DNA of 48,902 bases from Chloroflexota bacterium (GCA_026710945.1 JAPOQA010000047.1:1-48902), one strand, 5' to 3'; counted from the first letter of the stretch, positions 32,755 to 42,226 are shown. Notes: a model not told the origin generated them from the sequence alone. Numbers and translations: made by a program.

Positions 32755-33882
32755 ATGAGACAGGTTTGTAAGCTCCTAATCGCTCTTAGCGTAATGCTCG
32801 CGCTGCTTTTCAGCGTAGCGTGCGCTACTGAAGAGGCGGATACGGGAGAGATGGCAGAAGAGACCGAGGCCAAGACCGAGATGGTGGAGGCGCCGGCCAT
32901 GACTTCGCGGCTGGACACCGTGCGTGAACGGGGTCATGTCATCTGCGCCAGCCGTAATGACGTACCCGGCTACGGTTCCGTAGACGCGGACGGCAATAAC
33001 GTTGGCTTCGACATTGACCTTTGCCGCGCCGTGGCTGCGGCAGTGCTGGGTGACCCGGATGCGTTCGAAATCCGGTTGATTACGGCCGCTGAGCGTGGGC
33101 CTACCATTCAGTCAGGCGAAGTTGACCTGCTGGTGCGTACCGTGACGTGGACGACTTCTCGTGACGCCGCCTGGGGCAACTACGCCCAGACGATGTTCTA
33201 CGACGGCCAGGGCTTCATGGTTCCCAAGAGCCTCGGCGTCACAAGCGCGCTGGAATTGGCCGGCGCTGCGGTCTGTGTGACCAGTGGTACGACTACCGAG
33301 TTGAACATGGCTGACTTCTTCCGCCAGAACAACTTGGAGTACAACCCGAAGGTCTACGAAGATACGGACGTGGTCTTGGAAGCGTACAAGAGTGGCGCCT
33401 GCGAGGTCTTCACGAATGACCGCTCGCAGCTTGCCGCGCTGAGAACGGCTCTGCCGAATCCGGACGACCATGTCATTCTGCCGGAGACGATTTCCGAGGA
33501 GCCGCTAGGACCAGTGGTGCCGCACGGTGACGAGCAGTGGTTCGACCTTGTGAAGACCGTGATGGGCCTCCTGATCTATGCCGAGGCGTATGGCATCAAC
33601 TCCACCAACGTTGATGACATGGCCGTTGGCGAAAACGTCAAGGCGAAGCGTCTGCTTGGCACTGAGGGTTCATTCGGTCAGGAAGAGCTAGGTCTTGATC
33701 AGAACGTGGGTCAGACCATCATCAAGGCGGTCGGGAACTACGGCGAGATTTATGCGCGCAACTTGGACAACCCCGATGGCGTCCAACTGCCGCGTGAAGG
33801 CTCCCGCAATGCTTTGTGGTCGAATGCGCCGTGTACTGACTGCCCGAAGGGCGGCCAGATCTATTCTCAGCCATTGCGCTAA
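32755..33882 (+). CDS. Amino-acid ABC transporter substrate-binding lipoprotein 1 (AapJ/BztA-like)
   Basis: The 375-residue protein resembles the general L-amino-acid-binding proteins AapJ/BztA of PAAT-type importers. The N-terminal KLLIALSVMLALLFSVAC is a signal with a lipobox-like end (C23). An acidic Glu/Ala-rich spacer follows, then the binding domain with SRLDTVRERGHVICASRND, NVGFDIDLCRAVAAAVLGD, MFYDGQGFMVPKSLGVTSA and TTTELNMADFF. It has its own promoter and is followed by a strong terminator, so it is separated transcriptionally from the permease genes. It is closely related to the next gene over almost its whole length. Its function is probably periplasmic (extracytoplasmic) capture of amino acids. 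Confidence 0.92.
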   Translation: MRQVCKLLIALSVMLALLFSVACATEEADTGEMAEETEAKTEMVEAPAMTSRLDTVRERGHVICASRNDVPGYGSVDADGNNVGFDIDLCRAVAAAVLGDPDAFEIRLITAAERGPTIQSGEVDLLVRTVTWTTSRDAAWGNYAQTMFYDGQGFMVPKSLGVTSALELAGAAVCVTSGTTTELNMADFFRQNNLEYNPKVYEDTDVVLEAYKSGACEVFTNDRSQLAALRTALPNPDDHVILPETISEEPLGPVVPHGDEQWFDLVKTVMGLLIYAEAYGINSTNVDDMAVGENVKAKRLLGTEGSFGQEELGLDQNVGQTIIKAVGNYGEIYARNLDNPDGVQLPREGSRNALWSNAPCTDCPKGGQIYSQPLR

Positions 33883-33901
33883 TTCGTAGTCGCTGACTAT
33901 T

Positions 33902-33942
33902 GTCGCGTCGGCCCGGACCATTTCCGGGTCGGCGCGACTTTT
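33902..33942 (+). terminator. Rho-independent terminator after binding protein 1
   Basis: GTCGCGTCGGCCCGGA pairs with TCCGGGTCGGCGCGAC through about 16 pairs (two G-T wobbles) around a short loop, followed by TTTT at 33939-33942. It lies 20 bases after the stop codon of binding protein 1. Confidence 0.85.
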
Positions 33943-34070
33943 GATATAAGGATGGCTCGCTTGGCCTACAATAGGGGCAAGCCATTCGAGTGCAAAGGGG
34001 CTGGCAGTATGCCGTGGCAAGTGAATCACCGGAAACCAACCAATCATACTGCTATCAGCGGGGAGGCAAT

Positions 34071-35207
34071 ATGAGTGGACGTGGGAGTTTGGCAAGAAAG
34101 CTAGCTGCCGGATTAGCGCTGGCATTCGCACTGCTCCTGGGTGCGGCATGCGCCACCACTGCAGAACCGGCACTCGAGGAGGCGGCTGCTGATACCGAGG
34201 CCGCTACCGTGGCTCCGCCGGCGGTAAGTTCGCGGCTTGAAACTGTGCAAGAGCGGGGTCGTCTCATTTGCGCCAGCCTCAACGACACGCCGGGGTTTGG
34301 CTATGTGGACGAAGCCGGTAACAATGTTGGTTTTGACATCGATCTCTGCCGCGCCGTCGCGGCGGCAGTGCTTGGCGATCCCGATGCCGTCGAAATCCGT
34401 CTCATAACGGCTGCTGAGCGTGGACCTGTGATGCAATCGGGCGAGGTGGACTTACTCGTGTATGTCACCACGTGGACCACGTCCCGCGACGCCAATTGGG
34501 GCAATTTCGTGCAAACGATGTTCTATGACGGTCAAGGTTTCATGGTACCCAAGAGCCTGGGAGTAACAAGCGCGTACCAGTTGGCCGGTGCGGCCGTCTG
34601 CGTGAATACCGGTACGACCTCTGAGCTCAACATGGCCGATTTCTTCCGCCAGAACGGGATGGAGTATAGTCCCAAGACATTCGAAGAGGCGCAGGTGGCT
34701 TTCGAGGCCTACAAGAGCGGGGCCTGCGAGGTGTTCACTACCGACCGGTCGGCGCTGACGGCGCTGCGCAGTTCGCTTGAAAATCCCGAAGAACACATCA
34801 TTCTGCCTGAGACGATTTCCGAGGAGCCGCTTGGACCCATGGTGCCCCACGGCGATGAGCAGTGGTTCGACCTCGTAAAGGCCGTGATGGGTATCCTGAT
34901 CTACGCCGAGGCGTACGGCATCAACTCCGTTAATGTGGACGAAGTCGCCGCTGGCGACAACGTGAAAGCAAAGCGTTTGCTGGGAACGGAGGGTTCATTC
35001 GGGCAGGAAGAACTTGGCCTCGAACAGACCGTGGGTCAAACCGTAATCAAGTCGGTGGGCAACTACGGTGAGATATACGACCGCAATTTGGGGCCTGGTA
35101 CTGGCATAGACTTGCCGCGAGAAGGCTCCCGCAACGCGCTGTGGTCAAATGCGCCGTGTGCTGATTGCCCCAAGGGCGGGCAGATTTACTCTCAGCCGCT
35201 GCGTTAA
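34071..35207 (+). CDS. Amino-acid ABC transporter substrate-binding lipoprotein 2 (AapJ/BztA-like)
   Basis: The 378-residue paralogue of the preceding binding protein has the same spacer-and-domain layout: signal LALAFALLLGAAC with lipobox Cys (C27), then SRLETVQERGRLICASLND, NVGFDIDLCRAVAAAVLGD, TAAERGPVMQSGEVDLLVYV and LEQTVGQTVIKSVGNYGEIYDR. ATG 34071 follows GGGAGG at four-base spacing. It directly precedes the two permeases and the ATPase, so this copy is likely the main partner of the importer. Sequence differences are concentrated in the spacer, the signal, and a few binding-domain loops, which may alter amino-acid preference. Confidence 0.92.
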   Translation: MSGRGSLARKLAAGLALAFALLLGAACATTAEPALEEAAADTEAATVAPPAVSSRLETVQERGRLICASLNDTPGFGYVDEAGNNVGFDIDLCRAVAAAVLGDPDAVEIRLITAAERGPVMQSGEVDLLVYVTTWTTSRDANWGNFVQTMFYDGQGFMVPKSLGVTSAYQLAGAAVCVNTGTTSELNMADFFRQNGMEYSPKTFEEAQVAFEAYKSGACEVFTTDRSALTALRSSLENPEEHIILPETISEEPLGPMVPHGDEQWFDLVKAVMGILIYAEAYGINSVNVDEVAAGDNVKAKRLLGTEGSFGQEELGLEQTVGQTVIKSVGNYGEIYDRNLGPGTGIDLPREGSRNALWSNAPCADCPKGGQIYSQPLR

Positions 35208-35283
35208 TGGCTCTGCGAACGAATTGGTGTATACTGCTGTCAGCATGAATCGCCAATAGTGTAAGCGCTAGGAATTAAAGCCG

Positions 35284-36477
35284 GTGCGACTTTCGTTGAC
35301 ATACCAAGGCATTCCTATTTGGCGGCACTCCCGCATCTTGAGTTGGACTGCGCAGATCGTGTCGGGCATCTTGGTCGTGGCGGCGGTCGCATTCTTCTTT
35401 TCCAATGTCACCTCCGCCATGGTGCAGCGCGACATTCCCTTTGGCTTTTCCTTCCTCAATCGGGAGTATTCCACTCCTATTAGCGAGCACCTGCTGCCCT
35501 ATCAAGAGAGCGATACCTTCGCTTACGCCTTTCTCGTTGCCGCGACCAACACCCTCATGGTCTCTGTGGTGGGCGTCATCCTCGCTACGACCCTGGGAAT
35601 CATCGTGGGCGCGTTGCAGCTATCCGGCAACTGGGTAATTGGCAAAGTAGCCACGGTATTCGTGGAAGTCTTCCGCAACGTGCCCTTATTGGTGCAGTTG
35701 TTCTTTTGGTATATCTTGCTGCTGGGACTGCCATCGGTTCAGCAGGGCGGGTTTGTCTTGTTCGAAGCTATCTACCTCAACAACAATGCCGGGCTGTCGT
35801 TTCCGTGGCCGGAGGGGCAGCAGCAACCGGGGCTCTGGTTGCTCTGTGTCGTATTGGCCGTGGTGGTGGGGATCGTAACGAAGATACTCCTGGAGCGCCG
35901 CGAGGAGCGCACCGGCCGTCCGTCGTATCCCTGGCTGGGAGCGAGCGGCGTTTTCATCGCGGGATCATGCGTAGCCTGGCTGGTGTGGGTCGCGATTGGC
36001 GATGCCCCCTATGTCATGAGCGTGCCGCACCCTGAGGGCCGCTTCGGTCACCCTGTGGGCGGCTACACCATATCCATCGAATTGACGGCTTTACTGGTCG
36101 GGCTGATCATCTACACGGCGGCCTTCATTGCGGAGATTGTCCGCGGCGGTCTGCAATCCGTGTCGCGGGGTCAGAGCGAGGCATCCCGCTCTTTGGGTTT
36201 GGGCACGATGCAGACGCTGCGCTTTGTGACCTTCCCCCAAGCGTTGCGTGTCATCGTTCCACCCCTCATCAGCCAGTATCTCAATCTAACGAAGAACAGC
36301 AGTCTTGCGCTTGCTATCGGGTACGCAGACTTGACCAGCGTCGCCAAGACTATGACTCAGACTGCGCCGGCGGTCACCATCTTCTTGATAATCATGGGCA
36401 TCTACTTGCTGTACAGTCTCACATACTCCCTGATCGGCAATCTCTACAACCGGCACATCCAGTTCACGGGAGGCTAG
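35284..36477 (+). CDS. General L-amino-acid ABC transporter permease (AapQ/BztB-like)
   Basis: The 397-residue integral membrane protein matches the long-loop AapQ/BztB permeases (usual length about 400). Helices lie near residues 22-45, 77-105, 115-145, 180-200, 220-240 and in the C-terminal half. The ATPase-contacting EAA loop is visible as RGGLQSVSRGQSEASRSLGL (about residues 281-300). Start is GTG 35284 with AGGA about ten bases upstream. It lies between binding protein 2 and the second permease and forms the heteromeric channel with it. Confidence 0.92.
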   Translation: MRLSLTYQGIPIWRHSRILSWTAQIVSGILVVAAVAFFFSNVTSAMVQRDIPFGFSFLNREYSTPISEHLLPYQESDTFAYAFLVAATNTLMVSVVGVILATTLGIIVGALQLSGNWVIGKVATVFVEVFRNVPLLVQLFFWYILLLGLPSVQQGGFVLFEAIYLNNNAGLSFPWPEGQQQPGLWLLCVVLAVVVGIVTKILLERREERTGRPSYPWLGASGVFIAGSCVAWLVWVAIGDAPYVMSVPHPEGRFGHPVGGYTISIELTALLVGLIIYTAAFIAEIVRGGLQSVSRGQSEASRSLGLGTMQTLRFVTFPQALRVIVPPLISQYLNLTKNSSLALAIGYADLTSVAKTMTQTAPAVTIFLIIMGIYLLYSLTYSLIGNLYNRHIQFTGG

Positions 36478-36484
36478 TCGGATA

Positions 36485-37723
36485 ATGGCTACTGCGGAAA
36501 CGTGGCAACCGGCGCCTTCACTGCCGCCGCCACGTACAGAAACTGGCTGGATCGGTTGGGCGCGAGCCAACTTATTTGGCAACTGGCTCAGTGGCTTGGT
36601 GACTGTCGTCACCGTGCCAGTAATACTCTGGGCCGCTTGGCGTATGTTGGGTTGGCTATTTGGCACCGCGGACTGGACGCTTATTGCCAGCCGACCGCAG
36701 CAGTACCTTATCGGCCTTTACCCCACGGAACTCGCTTGGCGCCCTTTAACGGGCTGGCTGCTGGTTTCTATCCTCTTCGGCATGGCCGCCGCCATGTGGG
36801 GTGGCGCCGCGCGGCGCATAGCCATTGGCTACGGCGCGGTTACGGTGTTGCTGGGAGTTCTGCCCTACGGATTGTTCCATGAGGGCGTGATCATGCCCTG
36901 GTGGGTGCGCGCGCTCATTCTGGCTAACGTGTTGACCATCGGCTTAGGCTACGGCTTGGGCAGCAATCCAAGAACCGCGAAACCGCGCACGTTCGTGCTC
37001 GGCGGCATTGCGATCTACGTGTTCCTGCTACTATTGCTCACCGGATTGCCGGGTTTCCCTGGCATGGAAGAGGTGGCGCCGCGGAAGTGGGGCGGCTTGA
37101 TGCTCAACCTGATCCTGGCGGTTTCCGGCATCTTCTTTGCTTTTCCGATTGGTGTATTGCTGGCGCTAGGGCGGCGCAGCAATCTGCCGGTGGTCAAGAT
37201 CCTCTGTGTCGTATTCATCGAAGTCTTTCGTGGTGTGCCGTTAATCACGCTCTTGTTCATGTCGCAAGTGCTGGTGCCGCTGGCATTACCGGCAAACTTC
37301 CCCGTCGATTCCGTGACGCGGGCAGCCATTGTGATTACGCTCTTCTCGGCGGCGTACACGGCCGAGAACATTCGCGGCGGCTTGCAGGGTTTGCATCCGG
37401 GTCAAGCCGAGGCAGCGCGAGCCTTGGGCCTGCCGGGCTGGCAAGTCACCATGCTGATACAGTTGCCGCAGGCGATCCGCAACGTGATTCCCGCAATCGT
37501 GGGACAATTCATTGCGCTTTTCAAGGATACAAGTCTGGTCTACATCGTCGGTATGTTGGATATCTTGGAGATGGGACGCTCCATCGTGCAGGGCAACGTG
37601 CAATTCGCTGACAATGCACGAGAGCTCTTCATTTTCGTGGCGGCAGTGTTCTGGGTCTTTACCTACACGATGTCGTTTGTGAGCCGCCGGGTGGAGCGGC
37701 ACCTCGGCGTCGGCCGACGTTAG
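36485..37723 (+). CDS. General L-amino-acid ABC transporter permease (AapM/BztC-like)
   Basis: The 412-residue second permease has an extended N-terminal set of helices (about 45-190) before the core PAAT permease domain. The core has PIGVLLALGRRSNLPVVKI, EVFRGVPLITLLFMSQV and the EAA loop RGGLQGLHPGQAEAARALGL (about residues 300-319). Length is near the AapM/BztC norm. Its ATG is seven bases after the first permease gene, with GGAGG upstream. It works with the AapQ-like permease and the ATPase below. Confidence 0.92.
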   Translation: MATAETWQPAPSLPPPRTETGWIGWARANLFGNWLSGLVTVVTVPVILWAAWRMLGWLFGTADWTLIASRPQQYLIGLYPTELAWRPLTGWLLVSILFGMAAAMWGGAARRIAIGYGAVTVLLGVLPYGLFHEGVIMPWWVRALILANVLTIGLGYGLGSNPRTAKPRTFVLGGIAIYVFLLLLLTGLPGFPGMEEVAPRKWGGLMLNLILAVSGIFFAFPIGVLLALGRRSNLPVVKILCVVFIEVFRGVPLITLLFMSQVLVPLALPANFPVDSVTRAAIVITLFSAAYTAENIRGGLQGLHPGQAEAARALGLPGWQVTMLIQLPQAIRNVIPAIVGQFIALFKDTSLVYIVGMLDILEMGRSIVQGNVQFADNARELFIFVAAVFWVFTYTMSFVSRRVERHLGVGRR

Positions 37724-37798
37724 GCTGCGTTCGATGCGACGAAAACCGAGAATAGCTGATTGATTGCGGCGGGGCGCCGAAATCATACGGAGGTAAAC

Positions 37799-38575
37799 GT
37801 GGCAACAGAAGTGGCAGTAGCAGCAGAACAGACTCCTGAACAAGACGACATCATAGTGGCCCGCGACGTGCATAAGTGGTTCGGCGACTTTCATGCGCTG
37901 CGTGGGGTGACCACGACCATCGGTCGGGGTGAAGTGGTGGTTGTCATCGGCCCGTCCGGCTCGGGCAAGTCTACCTTCATTCGCACGATAAACCGCCTGG
38001 AGCAGCACCAGCGCGGCGACATCATCGTGGATGGTGTCGAAATGACCGATGACGTGCGCAACATCGACGCCATCCGCCGCGAAGTGGGCATGGTGTTTCA
38101 ATCGTTCAACCTCTTTCCCCATCTGTCGGTTTTGCGTAACATCACCCTAGCGCCGACGAAAGTGCGCAAGACCCCAGTGGATGATGCGGAGGCCAGCGCG
38201 CGGCAGCTTCTGGAGCGCGTGGGTATCCCGGAGCAGGCCGAAAAGTTTCCAGGCGAACTCTCCGGCGGACAGCAGCAGCGCGTCGCCATCGCCCGCGCGT
38301 TGGCCATGAACCCGAAAATCATGCTCTTCGATGAGCCTACGTCTGCGCTTGATCCGGAGATGATCAAGGAAGTCCTGGAAGTCATGAAAGAACTGGCTGC
38401 TTCGCACCAAATGACGATTGTGGCGATTACCCATGAGTTGGGCTTTGCCCGCGAGGTTGCCGACCGGATCGTTATGTTCGATGAAGGCCAGATCGTCGAA
38501 GACCTTCCCCCGGATGAATTCTTCAACAATCCGCGCCATGAGCGCGTGCGGCGCTTCCTTTCCCAAATTCTCTAG
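37799..38575 (+). CDS. General L-amino-acid ABC transporter ATP-binding protein (AapP/BztD-like)
   Basis: The 258-residue ATPase of the importer has Walker A GPSGSGKST (51-59), Q-loop VGMVFQSFNLFPHL, signature LSGGQQQRVAIARAL, Walker B IMLFDEPTSALDP and the H-loop VAITHELGFA. GGAGG lies six bases before the GTG start at 37799; longer frames upstream lack such a site. AapP-type proteins are 255-260 residues, matching. It closes the aapJ(2)-Q-M-P gene order and is followed by an unrelated binding protein gene. Confidence 0.95.
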   Translation: MATEVAVAAEQTPEQDDIIVARDVHKWFGDFHALRGVTTTIGRGEVVVVIGPSGSGKSTFIRTINRLEQHQRGDIIVDGVEMTDDVRNIDAIRREVGMVFQSFNLFPHLSVLRNITLAPTKVRKTPVDDAEASARQLLERVGIPEQAEKFPGELSGGQQQRVAIARALAMNPKIMLFDEPTSALDPEMIKEVLEVMKELAASHQMTIVAITHELGFAREVADRIVMFDEGQIVEDLPPDEFFNNPRHERVRRFLSQIL

Positions 38576-38862
38576 CCTTTCTCTCCTGGGCACGTAGCGG
38601 AACGCCAACTATGGTTCCGTCCCTGCCCGTGCAGTCCTTCAGCGTATGTCACCGGGTGTATGCTAGACATATGCTTCACATGGTGGTAAAAGACAACTGA
38701 GCAGTTTGCCCATTGGCGGTACCCCTCGCGCTAGAGGAAGGGAGGCATGGTTCCGAAGGACACCGCAGCGACGCTAAACCCCACGTAGACGGCGCGCGTT
38801 GTCGTGGGACACGCTCAATTTGCTGAAGGACTACTGGAGCATAATGTGTGGGAGGAAATGCA

Positions 38863-40290
38863 ATGAGTCCAAATTCGACACGGATTTCACGCCGCATGAC
38901 CATGGCAGGGCTTGGTAGCACGCTGGCGGTTTTGGGTCTTGCCGCCTGTGGTGCTGTGCCCGCAGCAACCATGGCTGAGGAAGAGCAAGCGGAAGCGCCG
39001 CAGGCAGAGGCCGTGCCTCCTGAAAAGGAGACCGTGTACGTCTTGTTTGCCACGCATCCCTACTTCAAGTTCCAGGAAGCTGAGGGCGTTTCCGCCGAAC
39101 TGGTCGCTGAGTTCCGCGCAGAGCATCCCGATATCGAGTTTGACGTCAATCCGCCGTCGACGAGTTCGAGCGAACGGTACGCCGCGTTTCGCACGGCGTT
39201 TGCCGCCAACTCACCACATGATCTCAGTTCCTGGGGCGAGTGGCACGCCATCGAGTTGGGCGCGCTCGGCCAGGCGCGGGGCCTCAATGACGTCGTCAAG
39301 AGCTCCAACATCGACATGGAGGACATTTGGACAAGCCTGACCGAAAACATGGTCTGGAGCAAGGACGGTCAACTTTATGGCTTTCCGTATGGCCCCGACC
39401 TTCGTGTGCTCTACATGCACGACGGCATCTTCTTGGAGAACGGCCTAGACCCGGATAACGGCCCCGAATCTTGGGACGACCTGGAAGCGGTTGTCCAGAA
39501 GACCATGCGCAAGGACACGGCCGGTAATCTGGTGGTTGCCGGGTTCCCGCCTGAATGGGGCAGCGGCGGCAGGTACCAGTGGATTACACCGCTCTTGCAA
39601 CTTGGCGGGCAGCGAGTCAGCGACGACCTGAGCAAAGCGGCGCTCAATAGCCCGGAAGGGATTGAAGCGCTCACGTGGGTCAAGAAAGTAAACGACCTGC
39701 AAGGTGGCTGGGACGCCCTTGCCGCGCTCAATCAGACGGCTCGGCCCTCCGGTTCGCCGCGGGGCGCCGCCCTCGTCAACGACTTTACCGCCACGATGTA
39801 CGCGACGTACTCAACGCGCAAGGCGGAAATCTACCCCATCGATGAGAGTTTCGAGTTCAGTATCATCGAGCATCCAAAGCCGCCCAACGCGGTACGGCAG
39901 GTAAGTTGGAGCGGGCACCACATCTGGATCATGTCGTCGTGGACGACCGTGCCCGAAGAGGCATTTGCCTGGATCGAGTTCGTGTCCCGACCCGAGAACA
40001 ACCTCCGTTGGGCAAAGGCGTGGGACCGCGTGCCGATTCGGCTATCGGTCGCCAATTCGTCGGAGTTCACCGAGGGTGACCCGTTCCTCGAGCACCAGAG
40101 CTACCAGATCCCGTTCCGCGCGTCCCACTCGTTGCCAATCCCTGGCGCCGACGAGATGCGCACGGCCCTGTCACAATTCTTGCCCGACGTCATGGCAGGC
40201 AACATTACCATCCAAGAGGGCCTGGCAAACGTCGATCAGGAGTGGAACAATATCATCGCCAAGTGGCAGGAGCTTGTGGGCGGCTGGTAG
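38863..40290 (+). CDS. Orphan family-1 extracellular solute-binding lipoprotein (Tat-like signal)
   Basis: The 475-residue protein is a family-1 (sugar/oligosaccharide-type) binding protein. The N-terminus has a twin-arginine-like SRRMTMAGL (R10, R11) followed by a hydrophobic core and lipobox LAAC (C29), so export may be by Tat with lipid anchoring. An acidic spacer precedes the binding domain, which has the MalE/UgpB-like pattern: LVAEFRAEHPDIEFDV, FAANSPHDLSSWGEWHAI, DGQLYGFPYGPDLRVLYMHD and PESWDDLEAVVQK. GGGAGG lies seven bases before ATG 38863. No permease or ATPase for this class is adjacent; it would need distant partners. It precedes three amidohydrolase genes. Confidence 0.9.
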   Translation: MSPNSTRISRRMTMAGLGSTLAVLGLAACGAVPAATMAEEEQAEAPQAEAVPPEKETVYVLFATHPYFKFQEAEGVSAELVAEFRAEHPDIEFDVNPPSTSSSERYAAFRTAFAANSPHDLSSWGEWHAIELGALGQARGLNDVVKSSNIDMEDIWTSLTENMVWSKDGQLYGFPYGPDLRVLYMHDGIFLENGLDPDNGPESWDDLEAVVQKTMRKDTAGNLVVAGFPPEWGSGGRYQWITPLLQLGGQRVSDDLSKAALNSPEGIEALTWVKKVNDLQGGWDALAALNQTARPSGSPRGAALVNDFTATMYATYSTRKAEIYPIDESFEFSIIEHPKPPNAVRQVSWSGHHIWIMSSWTTVPEEAFAWIEFVSRPENNLRWAKAWDRVPIRLSVANSSEFTEGDPFLEHQSYQIPFRASHSLPIPGADEMRTALSQFLPDVMAGNITIQEGLANVDQEWNNIIAKWQELVGGW

Positions 40291-40299
40291 AGCGCGTAA

Positions 40300-40331
40300 G
40301 TTGGCTAAGCGGCTACGGCCGCTTAGCCAAC
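40300..40331 (+). terminator. Perfect hairpin with UACG tetraloop after the orphan binding protein
   Basis: GTTGGCTAAGCGGC (40300-40313) pairs perfectly with GCCGCTTAGCCAAC (40318-40331) around TACG, closed by a C-G pair. C(UACG)G is one of the most stable RNA tetraloops. No T-tract follows, so this may be a Rho-type end, an attenuator, or an RNA-stabilising hairpin rather than a classical terminator. Confidence 0.6.
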
Positions 40332-40480
40332 ACGGCACTCGTGTAAAGCCATGCTCTCGGCCCGGCTGCCCGGGACTGCGGCGTGGAGCGACTATTGAGT
40401 ACTACGGGCGATAATTGGCATGTGCAAGTGTCTGGATACGCAGCAGCCCGGTTTGCGGAACGTGAGAAAGCGCTAGTGCC

Positions 40481-41281
40481 GTGATTATTGACGTCCACGT
40501 GCACCCGCACGTATCTCGCCGCTTGGACGACTTTGCCGATTTGATTGCCATTGCCGAGCAATTCGATGTGCAACTCGTCACATATTCCGTCCGCCCGGTC
40601 ACGGCCGCCAACAACCATGAGTACCCGTCGCCGGAGAACATTCGCGCTTGTAACGATCAGACGCGCATTTTGATGGAGCGCTATCCTGACCGCGTGCACG
40701 GGTTTGCCTACGTCAATCCCGGTCACGCGCAGGAGGCATGCGAGGAACTCGATTTCCGGCTGCGAGAGCAACACTTCGTGGGCCTCAAGCTGTGGGTGGC
40801 GGTGCCGTGCATTGACCCGCGTCTCGATGAACTCATGGAAATCTGCGCCCACTACCGCGTGCCTGCGCTCCAGCACACGTGGCAGAAGGTGAACGGACAG
40901 AAGACAGGGGAATCGCCACCAGCCATGGTGGCCGCGCTGGCCGAGCGCCATCCGCGCACGACGATCATCGCGGCCCATGCCGGTGGCGACTACGAATATG
41001 GGGCGAAGGTCTTTCGCTCGTGCGAGAATGTCTTGCTCGATATCGGCGGCAACGAGTGCAACGCGGGCTATGTGGAAATTCTGGTGAATCACGTCGGCGC
41101 CGACCGTGTGATCTTTGGCACCGACATGCCCGGCAGATCATTTACTTCGCAATTGGCCAAGGTACTGGGCACTGAATTGTCGGAAGCGGACAAAGAGAAG
41201 ATTCTCTTTGGCAACATGGCGCGCGTCCTGGCGGAAACGAAAACGATTGGTGATCCATCGTACTTTGCAGCGTATAGTTAA
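40481..41281 (+). CDS. Amidohydrolase_2-family protein 1
   Basis: The 266-residue TIM-barrel metal-dependent hydrolase belongs to the amidohydrolase_2 (ACMSD-like) family. The HxH pair is present at the N-terminus (DVHVHPH; H6, H8). Later motifs are VPALQHTWQKV, IIAAHAGGDYEYGAKVF (metal His), NVLLDIGGNECN and VIFGTDMPGRSF (catalytic Asp). Start is GTG 40481. Protein 2 downstream is a close paralogue. Possible reactions are hydrolysis or decarboxylation of a small organic acid or lactone; the substrate is not readable. Confidence 0.88.
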   Translation: MIIDVHVHPHVSRRLDDFADLIAIAEQFDVQLVTYSVRPVTAANNHEYPSPENIRACNDQTRILMERYPDRVHGFAYVNPGHAQEACEELDFRLREQHFVGLKLWVAVPCIDPRLDELMEICAHYRVPALQHTWQKVNGQKTGESPPAMVAALAERHPRTTIIAAHAGGDYEYGAKVFRSCENVLLDIGGNECNAGYVEILVNHVGADRVIFGTDMPGRSFTSQLAKVLGTELSEADKEKILFGNMARVLAETKTIGDPSYFAAYS

Positions 41282-41371
41282 CCTTGGTGCTGTGGGATTC
41301 TCTACCACGAGAATGCAGCCAGTCAGCCTGGCAATTCGCCAAGCAGAAGGCCGTGAAGAAGAGCTCAAGTA

Positions 41372-41402
41372 CCCTAGATTTCTCGCTGCGCTCGAAATGA
41401 CA
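41372..41402. repeat. Family A half-palindrome
   Basis: CCTAGATTTCTCGCTGCGCT followed by CGAAATGACA matches one arm of the inner palindrome of the family A element. It lies alone between two amidohydrolase genes, probably a solo fragment. Confidence 0.5.
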
Positions 41403-41440
41403 TAGAGAGCAAATGTAGGGATCTAAGTCGGAATACTCAA

Positions 41441-42226
41441 ATGCCAATCATCGACGTGCATGTCCACACCGACGTCGGCAAGTCGCTGGCCGACTTTGCG
41501 GTACAGATCGCGATAGCGGAGCAATTCGATGCTGTGCTCGTGACGTATGCGATTCGTCCGGTGGCAGACGCTTCCCGCTACTCGTTCCCGACTGCGGAGT
41601 TCTGCGCACGGTCCAACGACGAAACGTACGAGCTCATGCAGCGCTATCCTGAGCGTGTGCGCGGTTTCTGCTACGTGAATCCTTGCCACGCTGATGCCGC
41701 GGCGGCGGAATTGGAGAGGCGGCTTGATACACAAGGTTTTGTAGGACTAAAGCTGTGGCACGCGGTGCCGTGCGACGATCCGCGGGTTGACCGTCTGGTG
41801 GAAATCTGCGCGCACTATCGTGTTCCCGCGCTGCAGCACACGTGGCTGAAGGCGGGCGGCCTGGGCTATGGAGAATCGCCGCCGGAAATGGTGGCGGACC
41901 TTGCCCGTCGGCATCCGCAGGCCACCATCATCGCGGCCCACGCCGGTGGTGACTACGAGTACGGCGCCAAAGTCTTTCGCAGTACGCCAAACGTCCTGCT
42001 CGATATTGCCGGAAACGAGTGCAATGCTGACGGTGTGCATATACTTGTCGACCACGTTGGGGCAGAGCGCGTGATCTTTGGTACCGATATGCCGGGCCGC
42101 TCCTTTCCATCGCAGCTTGCGAAAGTACTGGGCACACGGCTGTCGAGTAAGGACAAAGAGAAGATTCTCTACGGGAACATGGCGCGTGTGTTGGCGCAGT
42201 GCAAGACGACGCGGCATGGAGCCTAG
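41441..42226 (+). CDS. Amidohydrolase_2-family protein 2
   Basis: The 261-residue paralogue of protein 1 keeps the metal-site motifs: IIDVHVHTDVG (HxH), VPALQHTWLKA, TIIAAHAGGDYEYGAKVF and VIFGTDMPGRSF. The two are alike along the entire length, indicating recent tandem duplication with a repeat fragment left between them. Its TAG stop at 42224-42226 lies within the terminal repeat of the MITE-like element at 42223-42432, so the C-terminal end of the gene may have been reset by that insertion. Substrate unknown; same class as its paralogue. Confidence 0.88.
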   Translation: MPIIDVHVHTDVGKSLADFAVQIAIAEQFDAVLVTYAIRPVADASRYSFPTAEFCARSNDETYELMQRYPERVRGFCYVNPCHADAAAAELERRLDTQGFVGLKLWHAVPCDDPRVDRLVEICAHYRVPALQHTWLKAGGLGYGESPPEMVADLARRHPQATIIAAHAGGDYEYGAKVFRSTPNVLLDIAGNECNADGVHILVDHVGAERVIFGTDMPGRSFPSQLAKVLGTRLSSKDKEKILYGNMARVLAQCKTTRHGA

